Assembly (NCBI RefSeq): GCF_024494385.1
Contig: NZ_JAEVLT010000040.1
Span: forward strand, 1-38,166
Reading direction: 5' to 3'
DNA: 38,166 nucleotides
From: Bacillus sp. EB600
GTDB taxonomy: Bacteria; Bacillota; Bacilli; Bacillales; Cytobacillaceae
Positions within the stretch are counted from its first letter, which is position 1. Each line of letters opens with the position of its first letter. A program made the translations under genes and the position numbers. Under the pieces are notes generated by a model, which made no database searches, had not been told where the DNA came from, and saw nothing but the letters and a program-made list of their open reading frames with translations. Below, one piece after another: positions 24,410 to 32,056 of this stretch.

Positions 24410-25687
24410 TTAATACTTTTCAAGGACAAGTCGAAACATTTCAAACAACAAGAAGTTGAAAAATATCCAAACACCGCCATATACATATCCACCAACAAGA
24501 TCACTTGGCAGTACATTTGTCAAAGTGATATTCACAATCGCTAGACCCATTAATATGACTAATCCAATCAAAGGAACAACGATGGTCAAATAAATCTTAT
24601 CCGAATGACGAACCAGTAAAAATAAGCAGGTTCCATAGATGACAACTATAATAATGGCATTTAAATCAGGAAAATTGGATGAATGAAATTTCTCCACGAA
24701 ACCAAATTTTCGGAGGAAAGAAAAAACCTCCATAATGGATGCACGAAAAGGGATGGCTCCAAAAATGGAAACGATAAGTAAAAGATACTCCAGCACCCTG
24801 TTTCTTCCCTTTATCCAAATGCGGATAATGGTTAGCACGACAATGCTGCCAAACGCAAAGGGCTGTTGGAATACTAAAAATCCCTGCATCCAACCCATAT
24901 AAACGACAGAGTGAACCATATATTCAGTGATTTGATTGAACTGAGTAAACTCACTATATAAATAGTCTTGTGCCATTCCCAACATTAGGCTAACCATTCC
25001 GATTAAAACTAAGGTGAGAGAGATCAGAAAGATTTCTGTTGCTCTTATGGTTTTTAGTCGAGAGCTTAACCTTTGTAACAACCGAATAAAAAAGTCCTTA
25101 ATTTGGTTTTTATAAAATCGATACACCAAGAATCCTGCTAATAAAACAGCCAAAACAATAAGAAAAAGGACTAAATATTTACTTGCTGCTTGATGGAAAG
25201 CCTTCCATTCGGGACCCAATACTTTTCCTAATGTGATAAAACAAATTCCCCATAAAAATGCACCTGTATAGGCAGGTATGATAAATTTTCGAAAAGGTAT
25301 TCTAGAAATCCCTGAAACATAACCAGTAAAATGTCGAACCCCTGGAATGAAATAGGCAAAGATTAATAATTTACTCCCTGACCGCTCAAACCAAGCGGCT
25401 ATTTTATTATATCTTTCAGGTCCGAGGTGTATATATTTCCCGTACTTTTCGATTAGTTTATATCCGCCTGCCTTCCCGATCCAATATGTTACTGTAATAC
25501 CCGCACCCGCTGATAGAAATACAGTAAAGAGTGCCAAAATGTAATTCATTTTCCCTTGATATACAAAGTATCCTGCATAGCTCATTAGGACTTCCCCAGA
25601 AATTGGGAGAGCCATGAGTTCTAAAAAAATCCCTATAAATAAAATTAGATAACTATGTTGTGCAAATAAAGATAGTAAATATGACAT
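24410..25687 (-). CDS. DedA-family protein fused to a degenerate PAP2-like membrane domain
   Basis: This 425-aa protein is DedA (SNARE-associated/VTT fold) over about 1-200, with the signatures ELMALPISGEVLMSYAG, TYWIGKAGGYKLIEKYG and FIPGVRHFTGYVSGISR. The second half (about 215-425) has PAP2-like topology, but the catalytic boxes are altered: FPSGHA is FPDLNA, and the SR-x5-H-x3-D box reads VN-x5-V-LPS-D, so the nucleophilic His is Val. It should therefore be a lipid-binding or flippase partner rather than an active phosphatase. ATG at 25687 behind GGAGG; the TTG upstream overlaps that site. It precedes the two-component system by 48 bases on the same strand. Confidence 0.8.
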   Translation of the reverse strand: MSYLLSLFAQHSYLILFIGIFLELMALPISGEVLMSYAGYFVYQGKMNYILALFTVFLSAGAGITVTYWIGKAGGYKLIEKYGKYIHLGPERYNKIAAWFERSGSKLLIFAYFIPGVRHFTGYVSGISRIPFRKFIIPAYTGAFLWGICFITLGKVLGPEWKAFHQAASKYLVLFLIVLAVLLAGFLVYRFYKNQIKDFFIRLLQRLSSRLKTIRATEIFLISLTLVLIGMVSLMLGMAQDYLYSEFTQFNQITEYMVHSVVYMGWMQGFLVFQQPFAFGSIVVLTIIRIWIKGRNRVLEYLLLIVSIFGAIPFRASIMEVFSFLRKFGFVEKFHSSNFPDLNAIIIVVIYGTCLFLLVRHSDKIYLTIVVPLIGLVILMGLAIVNITLTNVLPSDLVGGYVYGGVWIFFNFLLFEMFRLVLEKY

Positions 25688-25840
25688 AAATGCCTCCAAA
25701 TATTTCGAACGTTAAAAAAGATCAATCCACTTTCATTTTATCTACAATGTAGCACTTTTTTTAAATTAATTTTTCATCTTAAGGAATTTTTAATGTTTTA
25801 TTCAGTGAATGAACAGGTTCATTCTATATATTTAAGTTAC

Positions 25841-25988
25841 CCAGTTTTGATAAACATTTTAACTGTTTCTGGTTTGATTGTTGCGATGGGACGTATTGTC
25901 GATGACTGTTAAAGAAGCTGTGTTGAATGGCAGTCTTTCAAGAATCAGACCAATCTTAATGACAGCAGCTGCAACAGTTCCATTTTAA
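25841..25988 (+). pseudogene. RND efflux pump relic with internal deletion
   Basis: The + strand reads PVLINILTVSGLIVAMGRIVDD, typical of helix 4 of an RND (SwrC/AcrB-like) pump with its Asp-Asp pair. It then shifts frame near 25905 and continues TVKEAVLNGSLSRIRPILMTA, typical of the helix 10-11 region about 500 residues further on, before a TAA. The middle is therefore deleted and both ends are missing. Confidence 0.7.
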
Positions 25989-26074
25989 GATATAAAATGG
26001 AATTTAAAAATTTATTATAGGAAACATCATGATTAATGAGTTAGACACTTCATTAACCTCAAGGAGGGTTTTAA

Positions 26075-26656
26075 ATGAATTACAAATTATTTCAAGCTAT
26101 CAATCAAAGTGCAGGCCATCATCCCTTTTTAGATGGTTTAATGGTTTTCGTTACGAAAGATGCATTGATTGTTTATGCGTTAGTTCTGCTTCTTATGTGG
26201 TTTTTCGGAAAAGAAAAATATAAATATACAGTTGTATTTGCCGTAATAACTGGAGCATTAGGGTTATTTATTAATTTTATCTTAGGTCATATCTATTATG
26301 AACCTCGTCCATTCATAACACATCATGTTCATTTATTGATTCAACACGCAAAAGATTCTTCGTTCCCAAGCGATCATACAACAGGTGCATTTTCACTTGC
26401 ACTGGCGGTTTTATGGCGGAAACATCGTAAAATTGGGATTGGAATGCTCTTATTTGCAATATTAACTGGAACTTCTCGTGTTTATGTTGGCCACCATTAT
26501 CCTTTTGATGTACTAGCAAGTATTATTGTTGCATTATTTACGAGTAGGCTTGTATATACATTTAATTCGGTGTTTAGGCCAATTGGGCGTATTATTATCA
26601 ACACTTACAACCGAATTCCATTGGTTCCTAAAACTGAACAAAACCTTTCAAAATAA
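26075..26656 (+). CDS. bcrC: Undecaprenyl-diphosphatase, BcrC/PAP2 type
   Basis: A 193-aa, five- to six-helix membrane enzyme that dephosphorylates undecaprenyl pyrophosphate for cell-wall lipid recycling and gives bacitracin resistance. PAP2 motifs are intact: YYEPRPF (box 1), SFPSDHTTGAF (box 2; PSDH as in BcrC rather than PSGH) and TSRVYVGHHYPFDV (box 3 with catalytic His and Asp). AAGGAGGG precedes the ATG. Monocistronic with its own terminator; the two-component system and DedA-like genes are just upstream on the other strand. Confidence 0.9.
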   Translation: MNYKLFQAINQSAGHHPFLDGLMVFVTKDALIVYALVLLLMWFFGKEKYKYTVVFAVITGALGLFINFILGHIYYEPRPFITHHVHLLIQHAKDSSFPSDHTTGAFSLALAVLWRKHRKIGIGMLLFAILTGTSRVYVGHHYPFDVLASIIVALFTSRLVYTFNSVFRPIGRIIINTYNRIPLVPKTEQNLSK

Positions 26657-26663
26657 GGAAATC

Positions 26664-26694
26664 AAAAACATCGGTTTTTAGCCGATGTTTTTTA
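26664..26694 (+). terminator. Terminator of bcrC
   Basis: An 11-bp stem AAAAACATCGG (26664-26674) with CCGATGTTTTT (26682-26692) followed by T residues, 7 bases after the stop. Confidence 0.88.
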
Positions 26695-26951
26695 CTTTAG
26701 ATTGACTTCTCCTTTAATCTTTCCTTGAATAGAACATGTTAAAATCTGGTGTGATCAGTCAAGATGAAAAGGTTATGAAATTGATGAAAAATTTCTTGGG
26801 CAATTATAAAGTTTGCAAAAACCTCTTATTCTTTTTAACATAATCCCCTTCAGTACCTTCACATAAAAAATAAGCAGATTTAATGCTAGAGCTGTTCCAT
26901 ATTTCTGTTTTGTACATATTTTGTAATTACGAATGGAATGAGGCTCTTTAC

Positions 26952-27038
26952 GTGGCAGATGGTGCATACGAAGCTGGTTTTACTCTAATCATTGTATTGT
27001 TTATACTTCTTATCATCGTTGGAGCAGCTTCGTATTAA
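26952..27038 (+). CDS. YjcZ-type small sporulation membrane peptide (28 aa)
   Basis: A GTG at 26952 opens MADGAYEAGF followed by TLIIVLFILLIIVGAASY and TAA. A short glycine/tyrosine-containing head plus a single helix ending IIVGA-aromatic is the hallmark of the YjcZ family of Bacillus sporulation peptides. GAGG lies 8 bases upstream of the GTG. Too short for ordinary gene callers, but composition and start signal support it. Confidence 0.8.
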   Translation: MADGAYEAGFTLIIVLFILLIIVGAASY

Positions 27039-27168
27039 AGGGCTCCAATAATGGCTGGAGGTGTGCAATACAACACACCTGTCTAATCCACTATTTTGTA
27101 AATACATAATTCATTTCAAAAAAGACTATTAAAATGGGAAAAAAGATAAATTAAAAGGGGTTAAGTAC

Positions 27169-27633
27169 ATGATCAACGTTTTATTTGTATGCTTGGGGAA
27201 TATTTGTCGTTCACCGATGGCTGAAGCTTTGTTTCGTTACTTAGTCAAAAAAGAAAAATTGACAAACAAAATTGCAGTTGATTCCGCTGCAACCAGTTCA
27301 TGGCAATTCGGCTTCCCTCCACACGAAGGAACTCTTGATATTCTAAAGAAATACAATATCTCTTCTAATGGGCTTGTTGGACGCCAACTAAAGAAAGAAG
27401 ACTTTTGGAAGTTCAACTATATTATCGGTATGGATGAAAGCAACCTCAAAAATATTTACAGGATATTCGGCAAGCCTAATCATCCAAAGATCATTAGGCT
27501 GCTCGACCTAACCAAATACAGGAAAGATGTCCCCGATCCATTTTTCACAGGTGATTTTGATGAAACCTATCGTCTTGTTTCAGCCGGCTGCCGGGCATTA
27601 CTCATAAAAATACGCAGCGAACATAACTTATAA
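27169..27633 (+). CDS. Low-molecular-weight protein tyrosine phosphatase
   Basis: A 154-aa cytosolic phosphatase. The P-loop C-x5-R-S is VCLGNICRSPMAEA (Cys8, Arg14) and the general acid Asp is in VPDPFF near residue 124. Length is typical; YfkJ is the likely B. subtilis relative. AAAAGGGG precedes the ATG. No conserved partner gene adjoins it, so its substrate cannot be inferred from context. Confidence 0.92.
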   Translation: MINVLFVCLGNICRSPMAEALFRYLVKKEKLTNKIAVDSAATSSWQFGFPPHEGTLDILKKYNISSNGLVGRQLKKEDFWKFNYIIGMDESNLKNIYRIFGKPNHPKIIRLLDLTKYRKDVPDPFFTGDFDETYRLVSAGCRALLIKIRSEHNL

Positions 27634-27783
27634 CAACAAAAAGGTGTTTTTATAGGTTTTATACAATGATATGAACATCTATAATAGGTATTTATATCAT
27701 TTTGATGAGTCGCAAAGCTCTATAATCTGTTATGGCATAATTATTTACACTCTCCTAGTGGTTTTCACCTTCAGCATGTACCT

Positions 27784-29727
27784 CTATTTCTTTTTAATCC
27801 AAAATTTAATGACTGGTCCATCTTGTTCTGTTTTTAGGATTGTATGGCCAGCATTTTTCGACCATGCAGGTAAGTCACTTAATGTTCCTCTATCTGTTGC
27901 ATGAAGTTCCAAAACTTGATTACTTTCAATTGTCTCTATGCCTTTTTTTAATTTCACAATAGGCATCGGACATGATAATCCGGTTACATCTACAATCTCA
28001 TCCACTTTTATATCTTTTTCATCTGGAATAATGGTTTCACCTAAATCATTTGTTGTTGTTTCTACATTCAAATGAATATTACTGCCATAGACAGATGAAT
28101 ATGTTTTCCAACCGCCATCGACATTTTTTACATGATACCCGCTATTTTTCAAAATTCGACTAGCTAAATATCCTCTCAAACCAACTTGGCAGCTCACGTA
28201 TACCGTTTTGTCCTTTGGTATTTCACTTAGTCTCTTTCTAAGATCGTTTAATGGGATATTGACAGACCCATTAATATAACCAAATTCACGCTCCATCGGT
28301 TCACGGACATCAATTAACAGCCCGCCATCAGCAACAATTTGATCTACCTCATGCCATTGAATATGTTCTAACTCCCCTTCGAGCAGGTTTGTTGCCACAT
28401 AACCTGCCATATTAACAGGATCTTTTGCTGAAGAATATGGCGGCGCATAGGATAGTTCGAGATTGGTTAACTCTTCAACTGTTAAACTACCTTTGATCGC
28501 TGTTGCAATGACATCTATTCGTTTTTCAACTCCATCCACCCCTACAGCTTGTGCACCATATATCTTACCGGTTTTTTTGTTAAAAATAAGTTTTAACGAA
28601 ATTTGCGAAGCCCCTGGATAATAGCCTGCGTGTGAACTAGGATGGATATGAAGAACCTCATAAGGTATACCAATACGTTTTAGTGTTTTTTCATTGTTTC
28701 CAGTTGAAGCTACCGTTAAATCGAATACTTTTGCCACTGATGTACCCAGTGTTCCTTGATATTTCTCTTTTTGTCCCATCATATTTTTCGCTGCAATTCT
28801 CCCTTGCCTATTTGCCGGTCCAGCAAGAGGAATCGCTGTTTGATTTCCATTAATATAATCTACTACTTCAATGGCATCACCTACAGCATATATATCCTTA
28901 TCAGAGGTTTGCAGATATTCATTTACGGTAATATGGCCTCGTGCCCCTAATTCAAGTCCAGCTTTTTTTGCTAATTCATTTTCTGGTCTTACTCCAATAG
29001 AAAGAATGGTCATATCTGTTTCTACTTTCGTACCATCAGATAAAATGGTCTTCTTTCCATGATCTCCAAAAGATTGTACACCATTTTCTAGTATTAATCG
29101 GGCACCTTTCTCTTTGATATGATGGTGTAAAATACTTGCCATTTCAAAATCAATCGGCGCCATTACTTGATTAGCCATTTCAATAATCGTGACTTCAATC
29201 CCACGGTCTGCCAGGTTTTCTGCCATTTCAATACCGATAAATCCGCCTCCAACAATAACTGCTTTTTTCGGCTTTTGTTGATCTACATAGTTTTTGATTT
29301 TGTCAGTATCGGGAATATTTCTTAGAGTAAATAATGTGTCATTTTCCTTTAGGCCTGGGATTGAAGGTACAATCGGGCTTGCCCCAGGTGATAACAATAA
29401 TTTGTCATATGTTTCTTTGTACTCTTCACCGTTTCGTAAATTTTTAATCGTTACCGTATGATGATCAGGATCAATGCCCACTACTTCACTTAGATTGCGA
29501 ATATCCATGTTAAACCGATCTGACATACCTTCTACTGTTTGTACCAATAATTTACTTCTATCAGTAATGGTTTCCCCAATATAATAAGGTAAACCACAGT
29601 TTGCAAATGAAATATATTCGCCACGTTCAACAAGAATAATCTCTACGTCTTCACTTATTCTTCTTAACTTTGCTGCAGCTGTAGCCCCGCCTGCAACTCC
29701 ACCCACGATAATCACTTTTTGTGTCAT
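27784..29727 (-). CDS. CoA-disulfide reductase-rhodanese-TusA fusion
   Basis: A 647-aa three-part enzyme. Residues 1-445 are a FAD/NAD(P)H pyridine nucleotide-disulfide reductase (GGVAGGATAA at 9-18; redox Cys44 in FANCGLPYY; second nucleotide fold AVIVGGGFIGIEMAE; DIYAVGDA). Residues about 455-550 are rhodanese with Cys513 in SCQVGLRG, and 575-647 are TusA-like with Cys586 in GLSCPMPIVKLKKG. The family reduces CoA disulfide, persulfides or polysulfides; here sulfur could pass between three cysteines in one chain. AGGAGG precedes the ATG. A CstR-type operator at 29780-29796 suggests induction by persulfide. Confidence 0.9.
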   Translation of the reverse strand: MTQKVIIVGGVAGGATAAAKLRRISEDVEIILVERGEYISFANCGLPYYIGETITDRSKLLVQTVEGMSDRFNMDIRNLSEVVGIDPDHHTVTIKNLRNGEEYKETYDKLLLSPGASPIVPSIPGLKENDTLFTLRNIPDTDKIKNYVDQQKPKKAVIVGGGFIGIEMAENLADRGIEVTIIEMANQVMAPIDFEMASILHHHIKEKGARLILENGVQSFGDHGKKTILSDGTKVETDMTILSIGVRPENELAKKAGLELGARGHITVNEYLQTSDKDIYAVGDAIEVVDYINGNQTAIPLAGPANRQGRIAAKNMMGQKEKYQGTLGTSVAKVFDLTVASTGNNEKTLKRIGIPYEVLHIHPSSHAGYYPGASQISLKLIFNKKTGKIYGAQAVGVDGVEKRIDVIATAIKGSLTVEELTNLELSYAPPYSSAKDPVNMAGYVATNLLEGELEHIQWHEVDQIVADGGLLIDVREPMEREFGYINGSVNIPLNDLRKRLSEIPKDKTVYVSCQVGLRGYLASRILKNSGYHVKNVDGGWKTYSSVYGSNIHLNVETTTNDLGETIIPDEKDIKVDEIVDVTGLSCPMPIVKLKKGIETIESNQVLELHATDRGTLSDLPAWSKNAGHTILKTEQDGPVIKFWIKKK

Positions 29728-29779
29728 GCAACATCCTCCTAATGTTTTATGCGTGATTTTTCACACCAACTTCTTAGTA

Positions 29780-29796
29780 ATACCCCATATGGTATA
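29780..29796 (-). promoter_or_regulatory. CstR-type operator 1
   Basis: ATACCCCATATGGTATA, a slightly imperfect ATACC/GGTAT inverted repeat, 53 bases upstream of the CoA-disulfide reductase fusion gene. One of five similar sites in this regulon. Confidence 0.65.
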
Positions 29797-29896
29797 AACA
29801 GAGCAAAAAAATATATAGCGGTTTTGTTTCAAAAGCTTGTAAGTAAAACAGACTATGCTGAATTCCGCTTGCAAGCATGGTATCTATACATGTACA

Positions 29897-30292
29897 TTAG
29901 AAAGTAAGTGTTACATCAGCATCTTTAGCAAATTGTAGAAATGTTACAGCGCCACCGACTTCAATTCCATCAACAAATACTTCTTTTTCAAGTCCCATTA
30001 CATCCATTGTCATTTGGCAGCCAATCAATTTAACTCCTAATTCTTGTGCCATTGCAACCATATCAGGAATAGAAGGTACATTTGACTTTGCAAAACCTTC
30101 GGCAAAATGCTCTTTTCCTGCCGGCATAGGTAGCTGTTTATTTGCCTCTTTATGAATTAAGTTTAATCCTTCAAAGGTAAAGAAAATAGCAACCTCTTGA
30201 TCCATTGAAGCAGCCGCTGTTGCAATATTAAATACTTTGTATGCATCGAATAATCCACCATTGCTTGCGATAATTGCTACTTTTTCATTCAT
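29897..30292 (-). CDS. DsrE/DsrF-like sulfur carrier protein
   Basis: A 131-aa protein with the DsrE-like fold: MNEKVAIIASNGGLFDAYKVF at the N-terminus (in parts), ATAAASMDQEVAIFFTFEGL and a conserved Cys92 in LIGCQMTMDVMG, then a glycine-rich GIEVGGAVTF. Relatives (DsrE, DrsE-type peroxiredoxin-like proteins) shuttle persulfide sulfur between rhodanese, TusA and acceptors. AGGAGG precedes the ATG at 30292; the longer upstream frame runs through the promoter and is rejected. Two operator-like sites lie upstream. Confidence 0.88.
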   Translation of the reverse strand: MNEKVAIIASNGGLFDAYKVFNIATAAASMDQEVAIFFTFEGLNLIHKEANKQLPMPAGKEHFAEGFAKSNVPSIPDMVAMAQELGVKLIGCQMTMDVMGLEKEVFVDGIEVGGAVTFLQFAKDADVTLTF

Positions 30293-30341
30293 TAGTATGC
30301 CTCCTATTTGGCCATTAAAAGTAATTTTAACTACAAACATC

Positions 30342-30370
30342 ATTTTATACCCATATGGGTATATAGTCAA
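30342..30370 (-). promoter_or_regulatory. Sigma-A promoter with perfect CstR-type operator 2
   Basis: On the - strand TTGACT (complement of 30365-30370) and TAAAAT (complement of 30342-30347) are 17 bases apart. The spacer holds TATACCCATATGGGTATA (30346-30363), an 18-bp perfect palindrome. A bound repressor would block the dsrE-like gene. Confidence 0.85.
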
Positions 30371-30468
30371 TAAAAATTACATTACGTTAGTATTTACCGG
30401 GACTGCTAATCCTTTTGCATCTACTATTTAGGTTTGCTTTCATGTTGTTCATTACAAACCTGCTTTTT

Positions 30469-30484
30469 TATACCCATTGGTATT
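30469..30484. promoter_or_regulatory. CstR-type operator 3
   Basis: TATACCCATTGGTATT, an imperfect copy between the DsrE-like gene and the upstream rhodanese gene. It could be a second site for the DsrE promoter. Confidence 0.5.
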
Positions 30485-30500
30485 TTTATATTTTAAATAT

Positions 30501-30797
30501 TCATTCTACTTTACCTTCCCAAGCAAGCATTCCACCCTCCATGTTGATCACGTTAAATCCATAGCTCTCAAGGAATTGTGTGGCACGAGAACTTCTGCCT
30601 CCGGAATGGCAAACCATGACATACTCCTTTGATTTATCCAATTCATTCATGCGAAACTCAATTAATCCTAAAGGAATAGTAATAGCACCAGGGATTTTAC
30701 CAGATGCTACTTCATCCACCTCACGAACATCAATAACATTTACATTCTTTCCCTGATTTAATAATGTTTCGACTTCTTTTGCTGAAATTTGTTTCAT
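30501..30797 (-). CDS. Single-domain rhodanese
   Basis: A 98-aa cytosolic sulfurtransferase. Active-site loop CHSGGRS with Cys63; NVIDVREVDEVASGKIPGA is the usual Asp-Val-Arg-Glu block and NMEGGMLAWEG closes the domain. It would accept sulfane sulfur from persulfide or thiosulfate. AGGAGGATAAT precedes the ATG. It lies 24 bases after the membrane-anchored rhodanese gene, so both should share the promoter at 31217. Confidence 0.92.
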   Translation of the reverse strand: MKQISAKEVETLLNQGKNVNVIDVREVDEVASGKIPGAITIPLGLIEFRMNELDKSKEYVMVCHSGGRSSRATQFLESYGFNVINMEGGMLAWEGKVE

Positions 30798-30821
30798 ATT
30801 ATTATCCTCCTAATTTCGGGT

Positions 30822-31184
30822 TTAGATCCAAGCACTGATGCCGCCTTTGACATTGGTTACTTTAGTAAATCCTAAGTTTTTAAGTATTTTACTTGCCTTC
30901 TGGCTTCTCATTCCACTTTGACAAATGACAATTACTTCTTTTCCCTTTAAAAGTTCTATGTCCGCTTTTTGAGCAAGCTGATTGAGAGGAATATTTTTAA
31001 ATCCCCTGATATGGTTTCCTTTAAACTCACCCGGTGTTCGGACATCAACAAATTGTTTGTTCTTGTCATTTAATTCTTTTTTTAAATCTGTTATGAAAAT
31101 ATTGTTAACCCCTTTTATTGGAAAGAATCGTTTGATTATAAAGAAAAGAATTAATACAATGACAATATAATTTAGATACTGCAT
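30822..31184 (-). CDS. Membrane-anchored rhodanese
   Basis: A 120-aa protein with an N-terminal transmembrane helix (about 4-22) and one rhodanese domain: FVDVRTPGEFKGNHIRGFKNIP and active-site Cys88 in CQSGMRS, ending NVKGGISAWI. The anchor would hold sulfur transfer at the membrane, for example near a sulfide or quinone enzyme. AAAGGAGG precedes the ATG. First gene of the two-gene rhodanese unit, under operator 4. Confidence 0.9.
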   Translation of the reverse strand: MQYLNYIVIVLILFFIIKRFFPIKGVNNIFITDLKKELNDKNKQFVDVRTPGEFKGNHIRGFKNIPLNQLAQKADIELLKGKEVIVICQSGMRSQKASKILKNLGFTKVTNVKGGISAWI

Positions 31185-31216
31185 TTGTAAACCTCCTTTT
31201 GTAACACTAAAATTAA

Positions 31217-31232
31217 ATACAGGTATGGGTAT
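31217..31232 (-). promoter_or_regulatory. CstR-type operator 4
   Basis: ATACAGGTATGGGTAT, an imperfect copy of the inverted repeat, 33 bases upstream of the membrane-anchored rhodanese gene. Confidence 0.5.
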
Positions 31233-31304
31233 TTTAAAATTTAAAAGATTATCTTTTTTTTAGGGTAGAGAGTGAATCATAAAAGAGGGTGTCAACCCGT
31301 TTAT

Positions 31305-31568
31305 TTATTGACTTTTTACTAAAAGATTAACAGCATCTTTCACTAATTCTTCCATGCTTTTTCCATCACGGATCTTGGCTTCTTGAACACATTCAACTAA
31401 ATTAGAACTTACAATAACCCCTATTGTACGATCAATAGCTGCTCTTGATGCCGATAACTGGGTGATAACCTCTTTACAATCCTTATTTTCCTCCATCATT
31501 TTTATAATGCCTCTCAACTGACCTTCAATTCGTTTTACACGGTTTTTTATTTGATCATTGTAATTCAT
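31305..31568 (-). CDS. cstR: CstR-like persulfide-sensing repressor (CsoR family)
   Basis: An 87-aa all-helical repressor of the CsoR/RcnR/FrmR family. The key cysteines are Cys31 (KDCKEVITQ) and Cys60 (SNLVECVQ). The His that completes the copper site of CsoR (H-x3-C) is Asn56 here, so the protein should sense persulfides through a Cys31-Cys60 linkage, as described for CstR, not Cu(I). AAGGAGGG precedes the ATG at 31568; the longer frame is rejected. Its own promoter carries the operator, implying autorepression, and sulfur-handling genes follow. Confidence 0.92.
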   Translation of the reverse strand: MNYNDQIKNRVKRIEGQLRGIIKMMEENKDCKEVITQLSASRAAIDRTIGVIVSSNLVECVQEAKIRDGKSMEELVKDAVNLLVKSQ

Positions 31569-31610
31569 GCTTCTTCCCTCCTTCAATGAACCAATTTCAT
31601 TGACAAGTCA

Positions 31611-31640
31611 TATAATATACCCTACTGGGTATTTAGTCAA
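31611..31640 (-). promoter_or_regulatory. Promoter with CstR-type operator 5 (autoregulatory)
   Basis: On the - strand TTGACT (complement of 31635-31640) and TATTAT (complement of 31612-31617) are 17 bases apart. ATACCCTACTGGGTAT (31617-31632) fills the spacer, the same geometry as at the DsrE-like promoter. Confidence 0.8.
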
Positions 31641-31662
31641 CTTTAGATTATTATGTAATTTT

Positions 31663-31884
31663 TTATTTTTTACTGCTTTTTTCGATGATTTCAGCGATAT
31701 GGTCCCTGACCAGTTTGTTATGTACTTGTGTTTGCCCATACATCAATTGGTTGTTTCCTTTTATCCATTGAGCAAAAAAATTCCAATCCTTTATGGATCC
31801 GTCTTCAGTTAAGATGCCTAAGTAAACTCCATCGCCTTTGCCAACCTGCCAAATCGCCTGAGCTGTTTTTAGCACATAGTGCAA
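31663..31884 (-). pseudogene. Truncated MazG/PRA-PH-like fragment with an unknown N-terminal part
   Basis: A 73-aa open frame. The last ~20 residues, HNKLVRDHIAEIIEKSSKK, match the N-terminal signature of MazG-like/phosphoribosyl-ATP pyrophosphohydrolase proteins (YNKLVRDxIPEIIEK), but the protein stops just where the catalytic helices should begin. The first ~50 residues (AIWQVGKGDGVYLGILTEDG, then DWNFFAQWIKGN) are not a family I recognise and look like a small separate domain. Start uncertain (TTG at 31884 or GTG at 31875). Probably decayed. Confidence 0.5.
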
Positions 31885-32056
31885 TTAGTTAATTTATTTT
31901 AGTATTTGGTGGCTTGATCGAATGCTTCTTTGGTTTTTGCATCAGTAGAAACAAAGGCGATAGTTTGTCCAATTTAAATATCTTAATCTAGTCAAATTCA
32001 TTATTTAGAACACTTCCCTGGACCAATCAGTAAGTAAAAAAATCTAATCCTCGTCA

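Noticed and set aside
26773..26967. 64-codon - strand frame
   Set aside because: No ribosome site and it overlaps the better supported YjcZ-type peptide.
27671..27904. 77-codon + strand frame with a hydrophobic stretch
   Set aside because: Its second half is antisense to the CoA-disulfide reductase C-terminus and it lacks a ribosome site.
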